A stretch of DNA of 64,000 nt from Pseudomonas serboccidentalis (GCF_028830055.1 NZ_CP101655.1:4394769-4458768); one strand, 5' to 3'. Numbered from the stretch's first letter, positions 54,670-63,808 are shown. A program made the numbers and translations. The notes: a model not told the origin generated them from the letters alone.

Positions 54670-55554
54670 ATGATCGGACCGGCCATTCTCATCCTGCTTT
54701 GTCTGATCCTGCTCGGGCTGTCGATCTGGTTGTTCCTGCGCGGCATCCACAAGACCAGCAACGAGCGCGTGCTCAACCGCCTCGCGGCGGGGCAGCCACA
54801 ACTAGCCGCGCAGAAACCGACCTGGGTCGGGCTCGAGCGGATGTTTTTGCGCGCCGGACTGGGGCGGCCCAACGAGCGCTTCGGCCTGTGGCTGACGTTG
54901 TGGGGTGTGGCGATTGCCCTCGGTTATCTGCTGGCGAGCTGGATCGGTTTGCTGGCGATGCTGTTGGCGCCGCCGCTGATCTTGCGCCTGTACATTTCCT
55001 GGCTGTACCACCGCCGGATCAGACGCATGATCGAGCAGTTGCCGGCGTTGCTCGACCACACCGTGCGCAGCCTCAAGTCCGGACGCACCCTGAGCGATGC
55101 GGTCATGGGCAGCATCGAGGCGAGTGACGATCCGCTGAAAGAAGCCATGGGCCGGGTTCAGCGCAACGTGCAGCTGGGCGTCAATCTGCCGGATGCGGTC
55201 AGTGACCTTGCCGAACTGTATGAACAGGACGAGCTGCGCATGTTCGCCCTCGGCCTCAAGGTCAACCATCGCTACGGCGGCAATGCCAGCGAGTTGCTGG
55301 AGAACCTGATCAAGTTGATCCGCGAACGTGATCAGGGCGCCCGGCAACTGCGCGCGCTCACAGGCGAGACGCGCATGACCGCCTGGGTGCTCGGTTCGCT
55401 GCCGGTGATCCTGGTGAGTTACTTCATGCTGACCAACCCCGGCTACATGCTCGGCATGTGGCACGACTCCGGCGGCCAGACCATGTTGATCATCGCCGTG
55501 GTGTTGCAAGTGACCGGTTGCCTGGCGCTGTGGCGCATGTTGCGGAGTATTTGA
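54670..55554 (+). CDS. tadB: Tad pilus platform protein TadB
   Basis: Encodes 294 residues, with N-terminal and C-terminal membrane helices and a central T2SSF (GspF-like) domain: LPALLDHTVRSLKSGRTLSDAV, RVQRNVQLGVNLPDAV, ALTGETRMTAWVLGSLPVIL. Works with TadC as the inner-membrane platform. Lies 18 bases after tadA; tadC starts two bases after its stop. Confidence 0.93.
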   Translation: MIGPAILILLCLILLGLSIWLFLRGIHKTSNERVLNRLAAGQPQLAAQKPTWVGLERMFLRAGLGRPNERFGLWLTLWGVAIALGYLLASWIGLLAMLLAPPLILRLYISWLYHRRIRRMIEQLPALLDHTVRSLKSGRTLSDAVMGSIEASDDPLKEAMGRVQRNVQLGVNLPDAVSDLAELYEQDELRMFALGLKVNHRYGGNASELLENLIKLIRERDQGARQLRALTGETRMTAWVLGSLPVILVSYFMLTNPGYMLGMWHDSGGQTMLIIAVVLQVTGCLALWRMLRSI

Positions 55555-55555
55555 A

Positions 55556-56440
55556 ATGGTTTATCTCGCCGCCCTGATGCTGTTGCTCGGCGCCCTGTTG
55601 CTGGTGGTCAACCATCTGCTGACGGAGCGGCGTCGGGTGCGCCAGGTCAACCAGCGGTTGCAGGGACATCTGGTGCGCGAGAGCCGCTTCGGCCATTGGC
55701 TGCGCGCATTGGGCAACAGCAAGTTCGGCCAGCGCTCGGTCAGCATCGACAGCGAAACCCAGACCTTGCTCAGCCGCCTCGGCTGGCGCCGCGCCAGTGA
55801 GCGCTCGCTGTACGCCGCCTGCCAGATTGGCACACCACTGCTGATGCTGGGGTTGGCAATTTTTCTGCAGGAAGTGTTTTTTCCTCACGCGGCCAATCGC
55901 TGGATAGTGCCCATGCTCGCCACCGGCGCCGGTTATCTGCTGCCCAAGCGACTGCTGGCGTACGCCGCCGGGCGTCGGCAGAAAACCATCGCGGTGGAAA
56001 TCTCCACGTTCATCCCGCTGCTGCGCATCCTCTTCGAATCGGGGATGGCGGTCGAACAAGCCTTGCGCGTGCTCAGCAGCGAAGGGCAAAAACTGCTGCC
56101 GGAACTGACCCGCGAGCTGCGCCTGATTCTGGCGCGGGTCGACTCGGGACTCGAGCTGGGACAGGAACTGCACAAGACCTCGGTGATGCTCGCGGTCGAT
56201 GAGTTCACCGACACCTGCGTGATCCTGCAACAGCTGATTCAGCAGGGCGGCGGGGCGATGAAATCGCTGTTGGCGCTCAAGCAATTGCTCGACGACCGAC
56301 GCCTGACCCGACTGCAGGAATATATCTCGAAGATGTCCGCGAAGATGTCGGTGGTGATGATGCTGTTTCTGTTTCCTGCTTTGCTGATCGTACTGGCCGG
56401 CCCGGGATTCACCGCGATTACCCGGGCGTTTGCAAACTGA
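55556..56440 (+). CDS. tadC: Tad pilus platform protein TadC
   Basis: Encodes 294 residues, the second T2SSF-type protein of the pair. N-terminal helix (YLAALMLLLGALLLVV), central FIPLLRILFESGMAVEQALR and LARVDSGLELGQEL, C-terminal helix MSVVMMLFLFPALLIVLAG. Forms the platform with TadB. Confidence 0.93.
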   Translation: MVYLAALMLLLGALLLVVNHLLTERRRVRQVNQRLQGHLVRESRFGHWLRALGNSKFGQRSVSIDSETQTLLSRLGWRRASERSLYAACQIGTPLLMLGLAIFLQEVFFPHAANRWIVPMLATGAGYLLPKRLLAYAAGRRQKTIAVEISTFIPLLRILFESGMAVEQALRVLSSEGQKLLPELTRELRLILARVDSGLELGQELHKTSVMLAVDEFTDTCVILQQLIQQGGGAMKSLLALKQLLDDRRLTRLQEYISKMSAKMSVVMMLFLFPALLIVLAGPGFTAITRAFAN

Positions 56441-56463
56441 CGTTGGCTCACGGAGAGCATTTG

Positions 56464-57186
56464 ATGAAAGCACTGATTGTCGTGGCAAGTCTGTTGATGC
56501 TCGGTGGTTGCGCCACCGACGGTCAGGCGCCGTGGTCGGCGCTGCTGGCGCCGACCAGTTGCAGCAAGCTCGATTCCGAACAGGAACTGGCCCTGAACCT
56601 GGCCGACGACCTGGCCAACGACGGCAAGCTGCACGCCAGCCTGGCCAACCTGCAAAGCCTGCCCGACAACCTGGTCGAGGTGCGCCTGCGCAAGGCCAAG
56701 GTCTACCGCTTGCTCGGGCGCAATGAGGCCGAGCCGTTATATCGCGGACTGCTCGGTACGTGCCTGACGGCGGACGCCGAACATGGTCTGGGCCAGCTCT
56801 ATGCGGCCCGTGGCGATAACGCTCAGGCCCTGACGCACTTGCAGCGCGCGGTGCGTCTGGCGCCAACCAATGAAAAGATTCGCAACGACCTGGGCGTGGT
56901 CTACCTCAACCAGTTGCGCCTTGAAGACGCCCGTTTCGAATTCCTCACCGCCATCGAACTCAAGCAGAACGATCAACTGGCACCGCTGAATCTGGTGACC
57001 TTGCTGCTCTATCAGAACAACTGGCAGCAAGCTGCCGAAATCGTCAGCCGCGCGCACCTGACGCCGGAGCAATTCTCCGAAGCCCAGAGCCGTGCGGAAA
57101 AACTCAAGGTACCGGCCAAGGCCCCGGCGGCGGCCGGCAATCAGGTGGCGGTAGTGGCTGACCCACAACCGTCGACGCTCAAGTGA
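56464..57186 (+). CDS. tadD: Tad pilus TPR lipoprotein TadD
   Basis: Encodes 240 residues. Lipobox LGGC (Cys 17) then TPR repeats (GLGQLYAARGDNAQALTHLQ, RNDLGVVYLNQLRLEDARFE). TadD is an outer-membrane-attached lipoprotein proposed to help the secretin. ATG 56464 with GGAGA upstream; a Met seven codons earlier lacks a ribosome binding site. Overlaps nothing but is close to tadC. Confidence 0.92.
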   Translation: MKALIVVASLLMLGGCATDGQAPWSALLAPTSCSKLDSEQELALNLADDLANDGKLHASLANLQSLPDNLVEVRLRKAKVYRLLGRNEAEPLYRGLLGTCLTADAEHGLGQLYAARGDNAQALTHLQRAVRLAPTNEKIRNDLGVVYLNQLRLEDARFEFLTAIELKQNDQLAPLNLVTLLLYQNNWQQAAEIVSRAHLTPEQFSEAQSRAEKLKVPAKAPAAAGNQVAVVADPQPSTLK

Positions 57187-57203
57187 CACTCCGGGAGATC
57201 ACC

Positions 57204-57476
57204 ATGAACACCTTGCACCGCGTGTGCTGCCTGACCCTGCTCAGCCTGCCGCTTGCAGCCCAGGCAATCGACGCCGGCCCGGCCTCGGCGCAGCAACAGG
57301 AAACCGAAGGCTGGCTGGTGCTGCAAAGCCGCAACCAGGCCGCTTCGCCCAAACCGCAAACCGCCACGGCGACCGAGAGAGAACTGGCGATGCAGCGCTG
57401 GCTGAAGAAGTACAAGTACGAGATTCCGGATTTCTACGACCCGGATGCCGGTGGCAAGATCGAGACCAAAAACTAG
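57204..57476 (+). CDS. DUF3613 small secreted protein
   Basis: Encodes 90 residues from ATG 57204 (GGGAG upstream). Signal peptide (VCCLTLLSLPLAAQA) and a short mature part with ERELAMQRWLKKYKYEIPDF, the DUF3613 signature. Last gene of the Tad operon, as in other pseudomonads; function unknown. Confidence 0.85.
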   Translation: MNTLHRVCCLTLLSLPLAAQAIDAGPASAQQQETEGWLVLQSRNQAASPKPQTATATERELAMQRWLKKYKYEIPDFYDPDAGGKIETKN

Positions 57477-57505
57477 CTTGAGGGCGACACCTGATCCAGC
57501 GTTGA

Positions 57506-57561
57506 TCACAGGCGAGGCCGGCTCTCACTCATGACCTTGTGAGAGCCGGCCTCGCCTGTGA
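57506..57561. terminator. Long perfect inverted repeat between converging operons
   Basis: Arms of 23 bases (57506-57528 and 57539-57561) are exact complements around a 10-base loop. It lies between the Tad operon end and the end of the tpsB gene, so probably serves both; T-runs are short. Confidence 0.75.
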
Positions 57562-57568
57562 CCGACGT

Positions 57569-59239
57569 TTACAACTGATAGCTGAAACTGATGCTGTAAC
57601 GCGCCCGGCGATTGAACGTATCCAGCGCTTCATCCGACATCGGCTTGGCGGCCTCCAACGCAATGTTGTAGTACTTGGCATCGCCAAAACGCAGCCCCAC
57701 CGCCGCTGATGACAGGTCGTTGCTCTGCACCTGCAGTTTGTTGAACCAGGTTTTGGAACGGTCCAGCACCACGTACGGCTGCAGAATGCGCACCCAGTTG
57801 CCGTCGCGATTGAAGCTGTAGTTGACCTCGTAAGCCGCCCCCCAGCCCTTGTCACCCGACGCTTGATCATCCGGGTAGCCACGGCCGAAGTTTTGCCCGC
57901 CAAACACCGCTCGCTCGCTGTCGGGCAAGGTGTCGTCGCTCCAGTACAGGGCGGCCGACAGCACCCCTTGCCAGTTGTCGAAGAACTTGTCGCTCTGCAC
58001 CCCGGAGAGGCGCAGGCGCAGGAAGTTCAGGTCCAGCGCCGGGTTGTTGGAGTGCGCGCCCATGCTGTCGAGGCCTTGATACAGGCCGCCACTGAGAATC
58101 CGTAGCTGCCGGGTATCGGCCTTGCGCCAGTCGCCTTCGAACGCGAGGGCGCGCACGTTGGTGCGCTCCTCGATACTCACCGGGTAGCCGACCACGTCGT
58201 AACGGTTTTTGTCATCCACCGCGTACAGCCGCGCTCCACCATTGAGCAGCTCGTTGGATGCCGCAATGAACGGGTGGCTGACGCCGATGGAATAACGATC
58301 GTCCTCCTTGTGCGGCTTGAGTTCGAAGCCGTCGCTGGTGAGCACGTTGGTGCCCGGGTCGGCCCGGTAGCGAGAGGCGAACAGGCTCAGTTGCGTGCCT
58401 TCGCTGTTGAGGAACTGGTTGTAGTCCAGGCGGTAGTAGTGCTCGTGATCGTCCCCCGGCGGAAACAGACCGCTGAGGGTCAACTGCTCGCCCATGGCCG
58501 TCTGAGAATTGCTGCTGACGCCCAGCAGTGCCTGAGTACCGTTGCGATTGTCTTCGGTGGTGTTCAGGCTGCTGGTGAACGCTTTGCGGCTGGCCTGGGC
58601 CACCAGCGTGGTGGCGCCGTCGGTGGTGCCGGGCGGCGGTACTTGCGCCTGAAGGGTCACACCGGGGATGCGGGTCATCAGCGTGGTGTAGCGTTCGAAC
58701 GTCTTGCGGGTCAGCGGTCGTTCGGCCTGGATTTTTGCTGCCAGTTCGTCGAGCAGACCTTTGACCCGACCGATATCGCCCTGCACCTGAACATCACGCA
58801 CATAACCCTCCACCAATACCACCCGGGCCACACCGCCATCGAAGCGCTGTTGCGGCAGGAAGGCATAGGACAGCAGGTAGCCGTCCTTCTGATAGCGACG
58901 GGTGATGTTGCGTGTGGCTTCGATCAGATCGGCCAGGCTGGTCTGGTGGCCGATCAGGGGTTTGTAGACTTCGGCCAGTTCGTTGAGCGGGTAGATCGTG
59001 CCGCCTTCGATCTGCACGGTTTTCAGATTGATTTTTGTCTCCATCAGCAATGGTTGCGCTGCGGCCGCGCCAGGTTCTGGGACTTGCAGGGGCGTGGCGG
59101 CCGGACGATAGGCATCCGCCGGCAGGTTCGGCACGGGTAGATTGCGAGTGGTTTCGTTGCTGTTGAGAAAGCTGGGAAGGGTGTCGGCGAGGGCGGCGGA
59201 ACTGATACTGAGGAACAGCAGGGATGCCATTACGCGCAT
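57569..59239 (-). CDS. ShlB/FhaC-type (TpsB) outer-membrane transporter
   Basis: Encodes 556 residues from ATG 59239 (GGAG six bases upstream); the ATG at 59251 and a longer frame are less likely. Signal peptide (MASLLFLSISSAALA). POTRA domain: VQIEGGTIYPLNELAEVY, LIEATRNITRRYQKDGYLLS, VVLVEGYVRDVQVQGDI. C-terminal beta-barrel (ShlB domain) with the GQNFGRGYPDDQASGDKG motif typical of TpsB and ending in aromatic ISFSYQL. Exports partner proteins across the outer membrane. No protein with a TPS (haemagglutination) domain is next to it; the upstream gene is a low-complexity lipoprotein. Similar size to family norm. Confidence 0.92.
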   Translation of the reverse strand: MRVMASLLFLSISSAALADTLPSFLNSNETTRNLPVPNLPADAYRPAATPLQVPEPGAAAAQPLLMETKINLKTVQIEGGTIYPLNELAEVYKPLIGHQTSLADLIEATRNITRRYQKDGYLLSYAFLPQQRFDGGVARVVLVEGYVRDVQVQGDIGRVKGLLDELAAKIQAERPLTRKTFERYTTLMTRIPGVTLQAQVPPPGTTDGATTLVAQASRKAFTSSLNTTEDNRNGTQALLGVSSNSQTAMGEQLTLSGLFPPGDDHEHYYRLDYNQFLNSEGTQLSLFASRYRADPGTNVLTSDGFELKPHKEDDRYSIGVSHPFIAASNELLNGGARLYAVDDKNRYDVVGYPVSIEERTNVRALAFEGDWRKADTRQLRILSGGLYQGLDSMGAHSNNPALDLNFLRLRLSGVQSDKFFDNWQGVLSAALYWSDDTLPDSERAVFGGQNFGRGYPDDQASGDKGWGAAYEVNYSFNRDGNWVRILQPYVVLDRSKTWFNKLQVQSNDLSSAAVGLRFGDAKYYNIALEAAKPMSDEALDTFNRRARYSISFSYQL

Positions 59240-59285
59240 AGGACACTCCATGGTCAGATCACAGCGCTGGACTGAAGTTCTTCTA

Positions 59286-59319
59286 AGAAAAAAGCGGAAG
59301 ACTCGTGGGAATCTTCCGC
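59286..59319 (-). terminator. Terminator between lipoprotein gene and tpsB
   Basis: On the minus strand GCGGAAGA and TCTTCCGC pair (59294-59301 with 59312-59319) and are followed by a T-run. It stands 47 bases before the tpsB start, so tpsB is either expressed by readthrough or has its own promoter in the small gap. Confidence 0.75.
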
Positions 59320-59373
59320 CTTCAACCAAGCGTAGGCGCTGTAGGTGAGGCCGTCGAATCGGCCAGGTGCAAT

Positions 59374-61119
59374 TTAATGTGTGACGCCACCCAGAGTGCC
59401 GGTCAGGCCTCCGAGTACACCGCCCAGGCCGCCGGTGGTGCCGCCGGTGTTGGTTGTGCTGGTGGCGGTATTGAGCAGACCGCCGACCGTGCCGACGACC
59501 CCGCCGACCGCACCGGCAGTCCCGCCAGTGGTTGTGCCGGTACCGCCGTTGAGCAGGCCGCCGACCGAGGCGACAGTGCTGCCGACATTGTTGACCACCC
59601 CACCGACTGCAGTCGTCACCGGGTTATTGGTGGACGCAATGGTGGTGCCGATGCTGCTCACCGCGCCGCCGACCTGACCGGTGAGACCGGCGACCGGTGC
59701 GCCCAGGCCCGTTGTGGCGCCGACTTGTTGGGTGACGCTGGTGACCGCGCTGGTCACCGGATTAAGCGCTGCGCCGACAGTGGCACCGACGGTGGCCAGC
59801 GGCGAAGTGGTCGCGGTGATCGGTGTGCCCGAGCCGCCGAGCACAGTGTTGACCGAGGCAATGGTGTTGCCCAGCGAGGCGGTGGTGACGCCAGCGGCGC
59901 TGACCGTGCCGTTGGTGTTACCGGCGTTCAGCCCGGAACCGACGTTGACCACTGCACCGCCGACGGTTTGCAACAAGCCCGTACCGCCCAGGCCACCGCT
60001 CAGTCCACCACCGGAAGTGGTGCCGTTGTTTGCCAGCCCGCCCGCTGTGCTGACGGTGGTGCCGACGTTGCTCAGGGCACCGCCAACGGTGTTGGTCAGG
60101 GCATTGCCGCCGCCCGCGCCTGTGACCTGACCGCCGAGGCTTTTCACCGCGCCACCGACCTGGCCGATGACGCCATTAAGCGGAGCGCCGAGGCCGGTCG
60201 TGCTGCCCACTTTGTTAGTGGTGCTTTCAACCATCGCAATGACTGGTACCAGGCTGTTGCCGACATTCTTGGTCACCGAGCCGAGTGGGCCGGTGGTGGT
60301 GGCCAGGCTCAGGGTGTCGCCGAGCATGGTGACTTTCTCGCCGACGCCGTCAAGCACGGGTGCGACTTTGGTGACCACGCCGCCGACGACCGGAACACTG
60401 CCGGTGGCGGTCGCCAGTTTGCCGCTCAGGTCCGAAACACCAGTGCCGACATCCGCGACCACGCCGCCAACCGATGACGCGGTAACGCCCAGGCCATTGT
60501 CGACAGTGCCCAGTTTGCCGATGCCGTTGGTCACGCCATCACCCAGGGTGCTGACGACGTTGCCGGCGGTGTTGGCCGCGCTTTGCACGACGCCACCGAC
60601 CACCGGAACGGTGCTCAACGAGTCGCCGACCTGGCCGACGCCATCGCCAACGCCGCTGACAGTTTTGCCGACATCCTGTACCAGAGTTGTCGTTACCAGT
60701 GGGGTAGTGGTCGGGGTGGTCGGCCCAGTCGGATCAGTTCCGCCTGTCCCCCCCGTGCCGCCTGTACCTCCGGTTCCTCCAGTGCCGGTGCCGCCTGTAC
60801 CGCCTGTGCCAGCGGTACCACCTGTGCCTCCGGTTCCTCCTGTGCCACTCGTCCCACCGGTTCCTCCGGTACCACTGGTTCCGCCAGTTCCGCCTGTGCC
60901 TGCGGTTCCTCCGGTTCCGGAATCCGAGCCGCCAGTTCCGCCAGTTCCGCTGGTACCACCGCTGCCACTTGTTCCACCGCTGCCTGCTGCGGCGCTGTCC
61001 GGGGAAGAGCTGCCGGAACTGCTGTGATGGCCGCCACCGCCGCTGCTGCAGCCCGCGAGACCAAGGGAGAGGATCAAAGCCAGCGCTGTTGCCGATTTGC
61101 ACCACACTTGAGTTTTCAT
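59374..61119 (-). CDS. Low-complexity Gly/Thr/Val-rich lipoprotein
   Basis: Encodes 581 residues from ATG 61119 (AAGGA nine bases upstream); lipobox LAGC (Cys 24). Then Ser/Gly region, about 90 residues of GGT/GTG-type repeats (collagen-like in that Gly recurs every two or three residues, but with no Gly-Pro-Pro), a Thr-rich hinge, and a long repeat region where Gly-Val-Val segments recur. VPVVGGVV occurs twice, and TTGLGAP followed by GQVGGAV occurs twice. No known catalytic domain. Probably a surface or periplasmic structural protein; it lies upstream of the tpsB gene, which could export it. A slightly longer start (61137) is possible. Confidence 0.82.
   Translation of the reverse strand: MKTQVWCKSATALALILSLGLAGCSSGGGGHHSSSGSSSPDSAAAGSGGTSGSGGTSGTGGTGGSDSGTGGTAGTGGTGGTSGTGGTGGTSGTGGTGGTGGTAGTGGTGGTGTGGTGGTGGTGGTGGTDPTGPTTPTTTPLVTTTLVQDVGKTVSGVGDGVGQVGDSLSTVPVVGGVVQSAANTAGNVVSTLGDGVTNGIGKLGTVDNGLGVTASSVGGVVADVGTGVSDLSGKLATATGSVPVVGGVVTKVAPVLDGVGEKVTMLGDTLSLATTTGPLGSVTKNVGNSLVPVIAMVESTTNKVGSTTGLGAPLNGVIGQVGGAVKSLGGQVTGAGGGNALTNTVGGALSNVGTTVSTAGGLANNGTTSGGGLSGGLGGTGLLQTVGGAVVNVGSGLNAGNTNGTVSAAGVTTASLGNTIASVNTVLGGSGTPITATTSPLATVGATVGAALNPVTSAVTSVTQQVGATTGLGAPVAGLTGQVGGAVSSIGTTIASTNNPVTTAVGGVVNNVGSTVASVGGLLNGGTGTTTGGTAGAVGGVVGTVGGLLNTATSTTNTGGTTGGLGGVLGGLTGTLGGVTH
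60725..60960. repeat. Short tandem DNA repeats encoding Gly-Gly-Thr units
   Basis: A run of 9-base-like units of the type CCTCCGGTT/CCGCCTGTG within the lipoprotein gene. Being multiples of three, length changes would keep the frame. Confidence 0.85.
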
Positions 61120-61446
61120 GATTGAGATTCCTTGCACCTGTCACAACGTTCGTTGCATTCGATGGCTCACCGATCTGTCGTCGGTAATGCCTCGTCCGTG
61201 GTGCCAATCTCGATCGCGTCGCGGGTTCCCGCCATTCTCAAGTTGGTATTAACGCCTTTATATATAGGGCGCGGCGCAGCGCCTAAGGACTAATACCCAG
61301 GATATAAAGGCGCAAAAAAAAGCCTTGAAAATCAAGGCTGGATTTTTTTCAGGGCCCTGTGTCGGGCGCGGAAAAACTTAAGTGATATATACACAATTTA
61401 CAGGTTTGGCCGCCCCGTGACGGCCAGAAAACCTTGTGGCGAGGGA
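61120..61446. other. Intergenic region between lipoprotein gene and maoC
   Basis: About 330 bases. It contains the promoter region of the lipoprotein gene, a GC-rich palindrome around 61268-61282 (GGGCGCGGCGCAGCGCC) and the maoC terminator. No gene seen. Confidence 0.5.
61314..61348. terminator. Terminator downstream of maoC
   Basis: Stem AGCCTTGA/TCAAGGCT with a three-base loop, flanked by a seven-base A-run on one side and a seven-base T-run on the other; works best on the minus strand for maoC. Confidence 0.88.
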
Positions 61447-62301
61447 TCAGGCGATCGGCTGCCACTGCCCGACCATGTGCTCCAGATCCCCGGCACCGAT
61501 CAGGCGCAACTCTCCGCTCGACCCCGGCGCACTGGCCAACAGTGAAACCGCACTGGGCAAGCGCACCGGTTTGCGAAAGTGCACGGCAATTTCAAGGTTG
61601 GCCTTGGGCAAGTGATCGGCGAGTGCCGCGAGGGTTCGCGCCTTGTTCCACAACCCGTGGGCGATGGCAGTGGGAAAACCGAACAGCCTGGCGCTGGCGG
61701 CGCTCAAGTGAATCGGGTTGTAGTCACCCGAGACCTTGGCGTATTGCCGACCGATGTCGGCCGGCGCTGTCCACTGCGCCACTTGCGTCAACACCTGGGA
61801 GGTCTCCCAGCTTCGCTCGACGGGTTCGCCATCAAGCTTCACGCCGCGACAGAGCATCTGACTTTCCGCTTCCCACAGCGGCCCGAGTTGGTCATCCAGG
61901 GTGGTCAACACCTCGAAGGTCGCGCCTTTGGAATGCGGTTGCAGGTTGTGCACCCGGACACCGACTTGCGCACGACTGATCCCGCCCATCGGGCGCAATA
62001 CGCGAATGCGGTTGCTCAGGTGAATCAGTCCCAGCAGCGGGAATGGAAAGTCTTTTGCCGTGAGCAATTGCATCTGCAGAGCGAATGCCAGGATATGCGG
62101 ATAAGTCGGCGGCAACAGGCCGTCATCAGCAAAGCCGCAAACCTTGCGATAGGCCGCCAGTTTCTGCCCGTTGACGTCGACCCAACAGCGCAAACCGTCG
62201 TCGGGCAGTTGGGTGCCGGTGATTTTGCGCCGGGTTGCGGCCCGCGCATACAGGCCGGGCAAGCTCGGTTCACGGTCGAGGGTGTGCCATTCAATGCTCA
62301 T
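61447..62301 (-). CDS. MaoC-like hydratase (R-specific enoyl-CoA hydratase type)
   Basis: Encodes 284 residues from ATG 62301, two bases after the stop of the fabG-like gene; a longer frame of 27 codons runs through that gene. It has two hot-dog halves; the second holds the catalytic SGDYNPIHLS motif (Asp and His) and IAHGLWNKART. Hydrates enoyl-CoA. Operon with a reductase and close to a divergent thiolase, as at the PP_0580-0582 cluster of P. putida. Confidence 0.9.
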   Translation of the reverse strand: MSIEWHTLDREPSLPGLYARAATRRKITGTQLPDDGLRCWVDVNGQKLAAYRKVCGFADDGLLPPTYPHILAFALQMQLLTAKDFPFPLLGLIHLSNRIRVLRPMGGISRAQVGVRVHNLQPHSKGATFEVLTTLDDQLGPLWEAESQMLCRGVKLDGEPVERSWETSQVLTQVAQWTAPADIGRQYAKVSGDYNPIHLSAASARLFGFPTAIAHGLWNKARTLAALADHLPKANLEIAVHFRKPVRLPSAVSLLASAPGSSGELRLIGAGDLEHMVGQWQPIA

Positions 62302-62303
62302 GT

Positions 62304-63656
62304 CTACGCCCCCAGAACACTTTGTCCACAGACCCGCAGCGCCTGGCCGGTGAACGCGCCGGTGCCCGGTTGCGCCAGCCACGCGACGGCTTCGGCGACA
62401 TCTTGCGGCAAACCGCCCTGGCCCAACGAACTCATGCGCCGCCCGGCCTCACGCAGGCCGAAAGGGATGTGCGCGGTCATCTGGGTTTCGATGAAGCCCG
62501 GCGCCACCGCGTTGATGCTGATGCCGCGTTCGAGCAGTGTCGGCGCCCAAGCCTGGGCCAGGCCGATCAAACCGGCCTTGCTGGCCGCGTAGTTGGTCTG
62601 CCCGCGGTTGCCGGCGATGCCGCTGATCGACGCCAGCAGAATCACCCGCGCATCGTCGTGCAGGGTGCCGCTGTCGAGCAGGGCCTTGGTCAGCACCTGC
62701 GGGGCATTGAGATTGACCGCCAGCACCGCATCCCAGAATTCCGGGGTCATGTTGGCCAGGGTCTTGTCGCGGGTGATGCCGGCGTTGTGCACCAGAATAT
62801 CGAGGCCGTCCGGTAACTGTTCGATCAGTTGCGCGGCGGCGTCTTCGGCGCAGATGTCGAGGGTGATCGCCCGGCCAGCGAGGCGAGCGGCGAGGGCTTC
62901 CAGATCGGTTTTGGCCGGAGGAACGTCAAGCAGAATCACCTCGGCACCATCGCGGGCCAGGGTTTCGGCAATCGACGCACCGATCCCGCGTGCCGCGCCG
63001 GTGACCAGCGCCTTGCGCCCGGCCAGTGGCCGAGTCCAGTCGCTGACTTGTGTGGCGCAGGCGCTCAGGCGAATCACCTGTCCGGAGACAAACGCACTTT
63101 TTGGCGAGAGGAAAAACCGCAGCGGGCCTTCCAGCTGGTCCTCGGCGCCTTCTCCGACATAGATCAGTTGCAGCGTACCGCCGCTGCGCAGCTCCTTGGC
63201 CAGTGAGCGCGAAAAGCCTTCGAGCGCCCGTTGCGCGCTGGACGCAAAGGGCTCGCTCAGGGTTTCCGGGGCGCGGCCGAGAATCACCAGATGCGCGCTG
63301 TGGTCGAGATTCTTCATCAGCGGCTGGAAGAACTCGCGCAGCTGTTTGAGCTGGTCGGTGTGCTGCAGGTCGCTGGCGTCGAACACCACGGCCTTGAGTT
63401 TCGGCCCGTGCCCGGGGATCCACGCAGTGGCCATCGAAGGCTCGGTGCCGTAGCTGTAGATCGCATCGGTCAGGCGGTTGGCGAACGCATTGACCCGCTC
63501 AGCCAACGGCCCGCCGCCGATCAGCAGCGCACCGTCCACCGGCCGCAGGCGTCCGGCCTGCCAGCGTTCCAGCCGCACCGGCGACGGCAGGCCCAAGGCC
63601 CCGACCAAACGGTGGCCGATGGACGAGTTGGCGAAGTCGATATAGCGGTCAGACAT
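62304..63656 (-). CDS. High-molecular-weight FabG-type 3-oxoacyl-ACP/CoA reductase
   Basis: Encodes 450 residues, twice a normal FabG. The N-terminal ~200 residues resemble a degenerate flavodoxin-like Rossmann domain. From about residue 212 (GRKALVTGAARGIGASIAE) it is a short-chain dehydrogenase with NAGITRDKTL, ASISGIAGNRGQTNYAASKA (catalytic Ser, Tyr, Lys) and INAVAPGFIETQMT. Reduces 3-oxoacyl thioesters with NAD(P)H. First gene of an operon with maoC. Confidence 0.92.
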   Translation of the reverse strand: MSDRYIDFANSSIGHRLVGALGLPSPVRLERWQAGRLRPVDGALLIGGGPLAERVNAFANRLTDAIYSYGTEPSMATAWIPGHGPKLKAVVFDASDLQHTDQLKQLREFFQPLMKNLDHSAHLVILGRAPETLSEPFASSAQRALEGFSRSLAKELRSGGTLQLIYVGEGAEDQLEGPLRFFLSPKSAFVSGQVIRLSACATQVSDWTRPLAGRKALVTGAARGIGASIAETLARDGAEVILLDVPPAKTDLEALAARLAGRAITLDICAEDAAAQLIEQLPDGLDILVHNAGITRDKTLANMTPEFWDAVLAVNLNAPQVLTKALLDSGTLHDDARVILLASISGIAGNRGQTNYAASKAGLIGLAQAWAPTLLERGISINAVAPGFIETQMTAHIPFGLREAGRRMSSLGQGGLPQDVAEAVAWLAQPGTGAFTGQALRVCGQSVLGA

Positions 63657-63808
63657 GGAACGCTCTCCAAAAGTTGGGGTTCAAAGTGTGGACTACCAAC
63701 GGCAATCAATCGTTCGATCCACGCAATAAGGCCTACGCTAGAACAGCAGAGTAGTTGGCCGCCGAGGGTTTTGTGGCCGAACACAGATTCAGTAACAACG
63801 CTGAACCC

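Noticed and set aside
59305..60477. Long plus-strand open frame opposite the lipoprotein gene
   Set aside because: Cys/Ala/Asp-rich mirror of the repeat-coding strand; no start signal and no known domain.
59374..61100. CRISPR-like spaced repeats
   Set aside because: The repeats are contiguous coding triplets for Gly, Thr and Val in a lipoprotein, without spacers.
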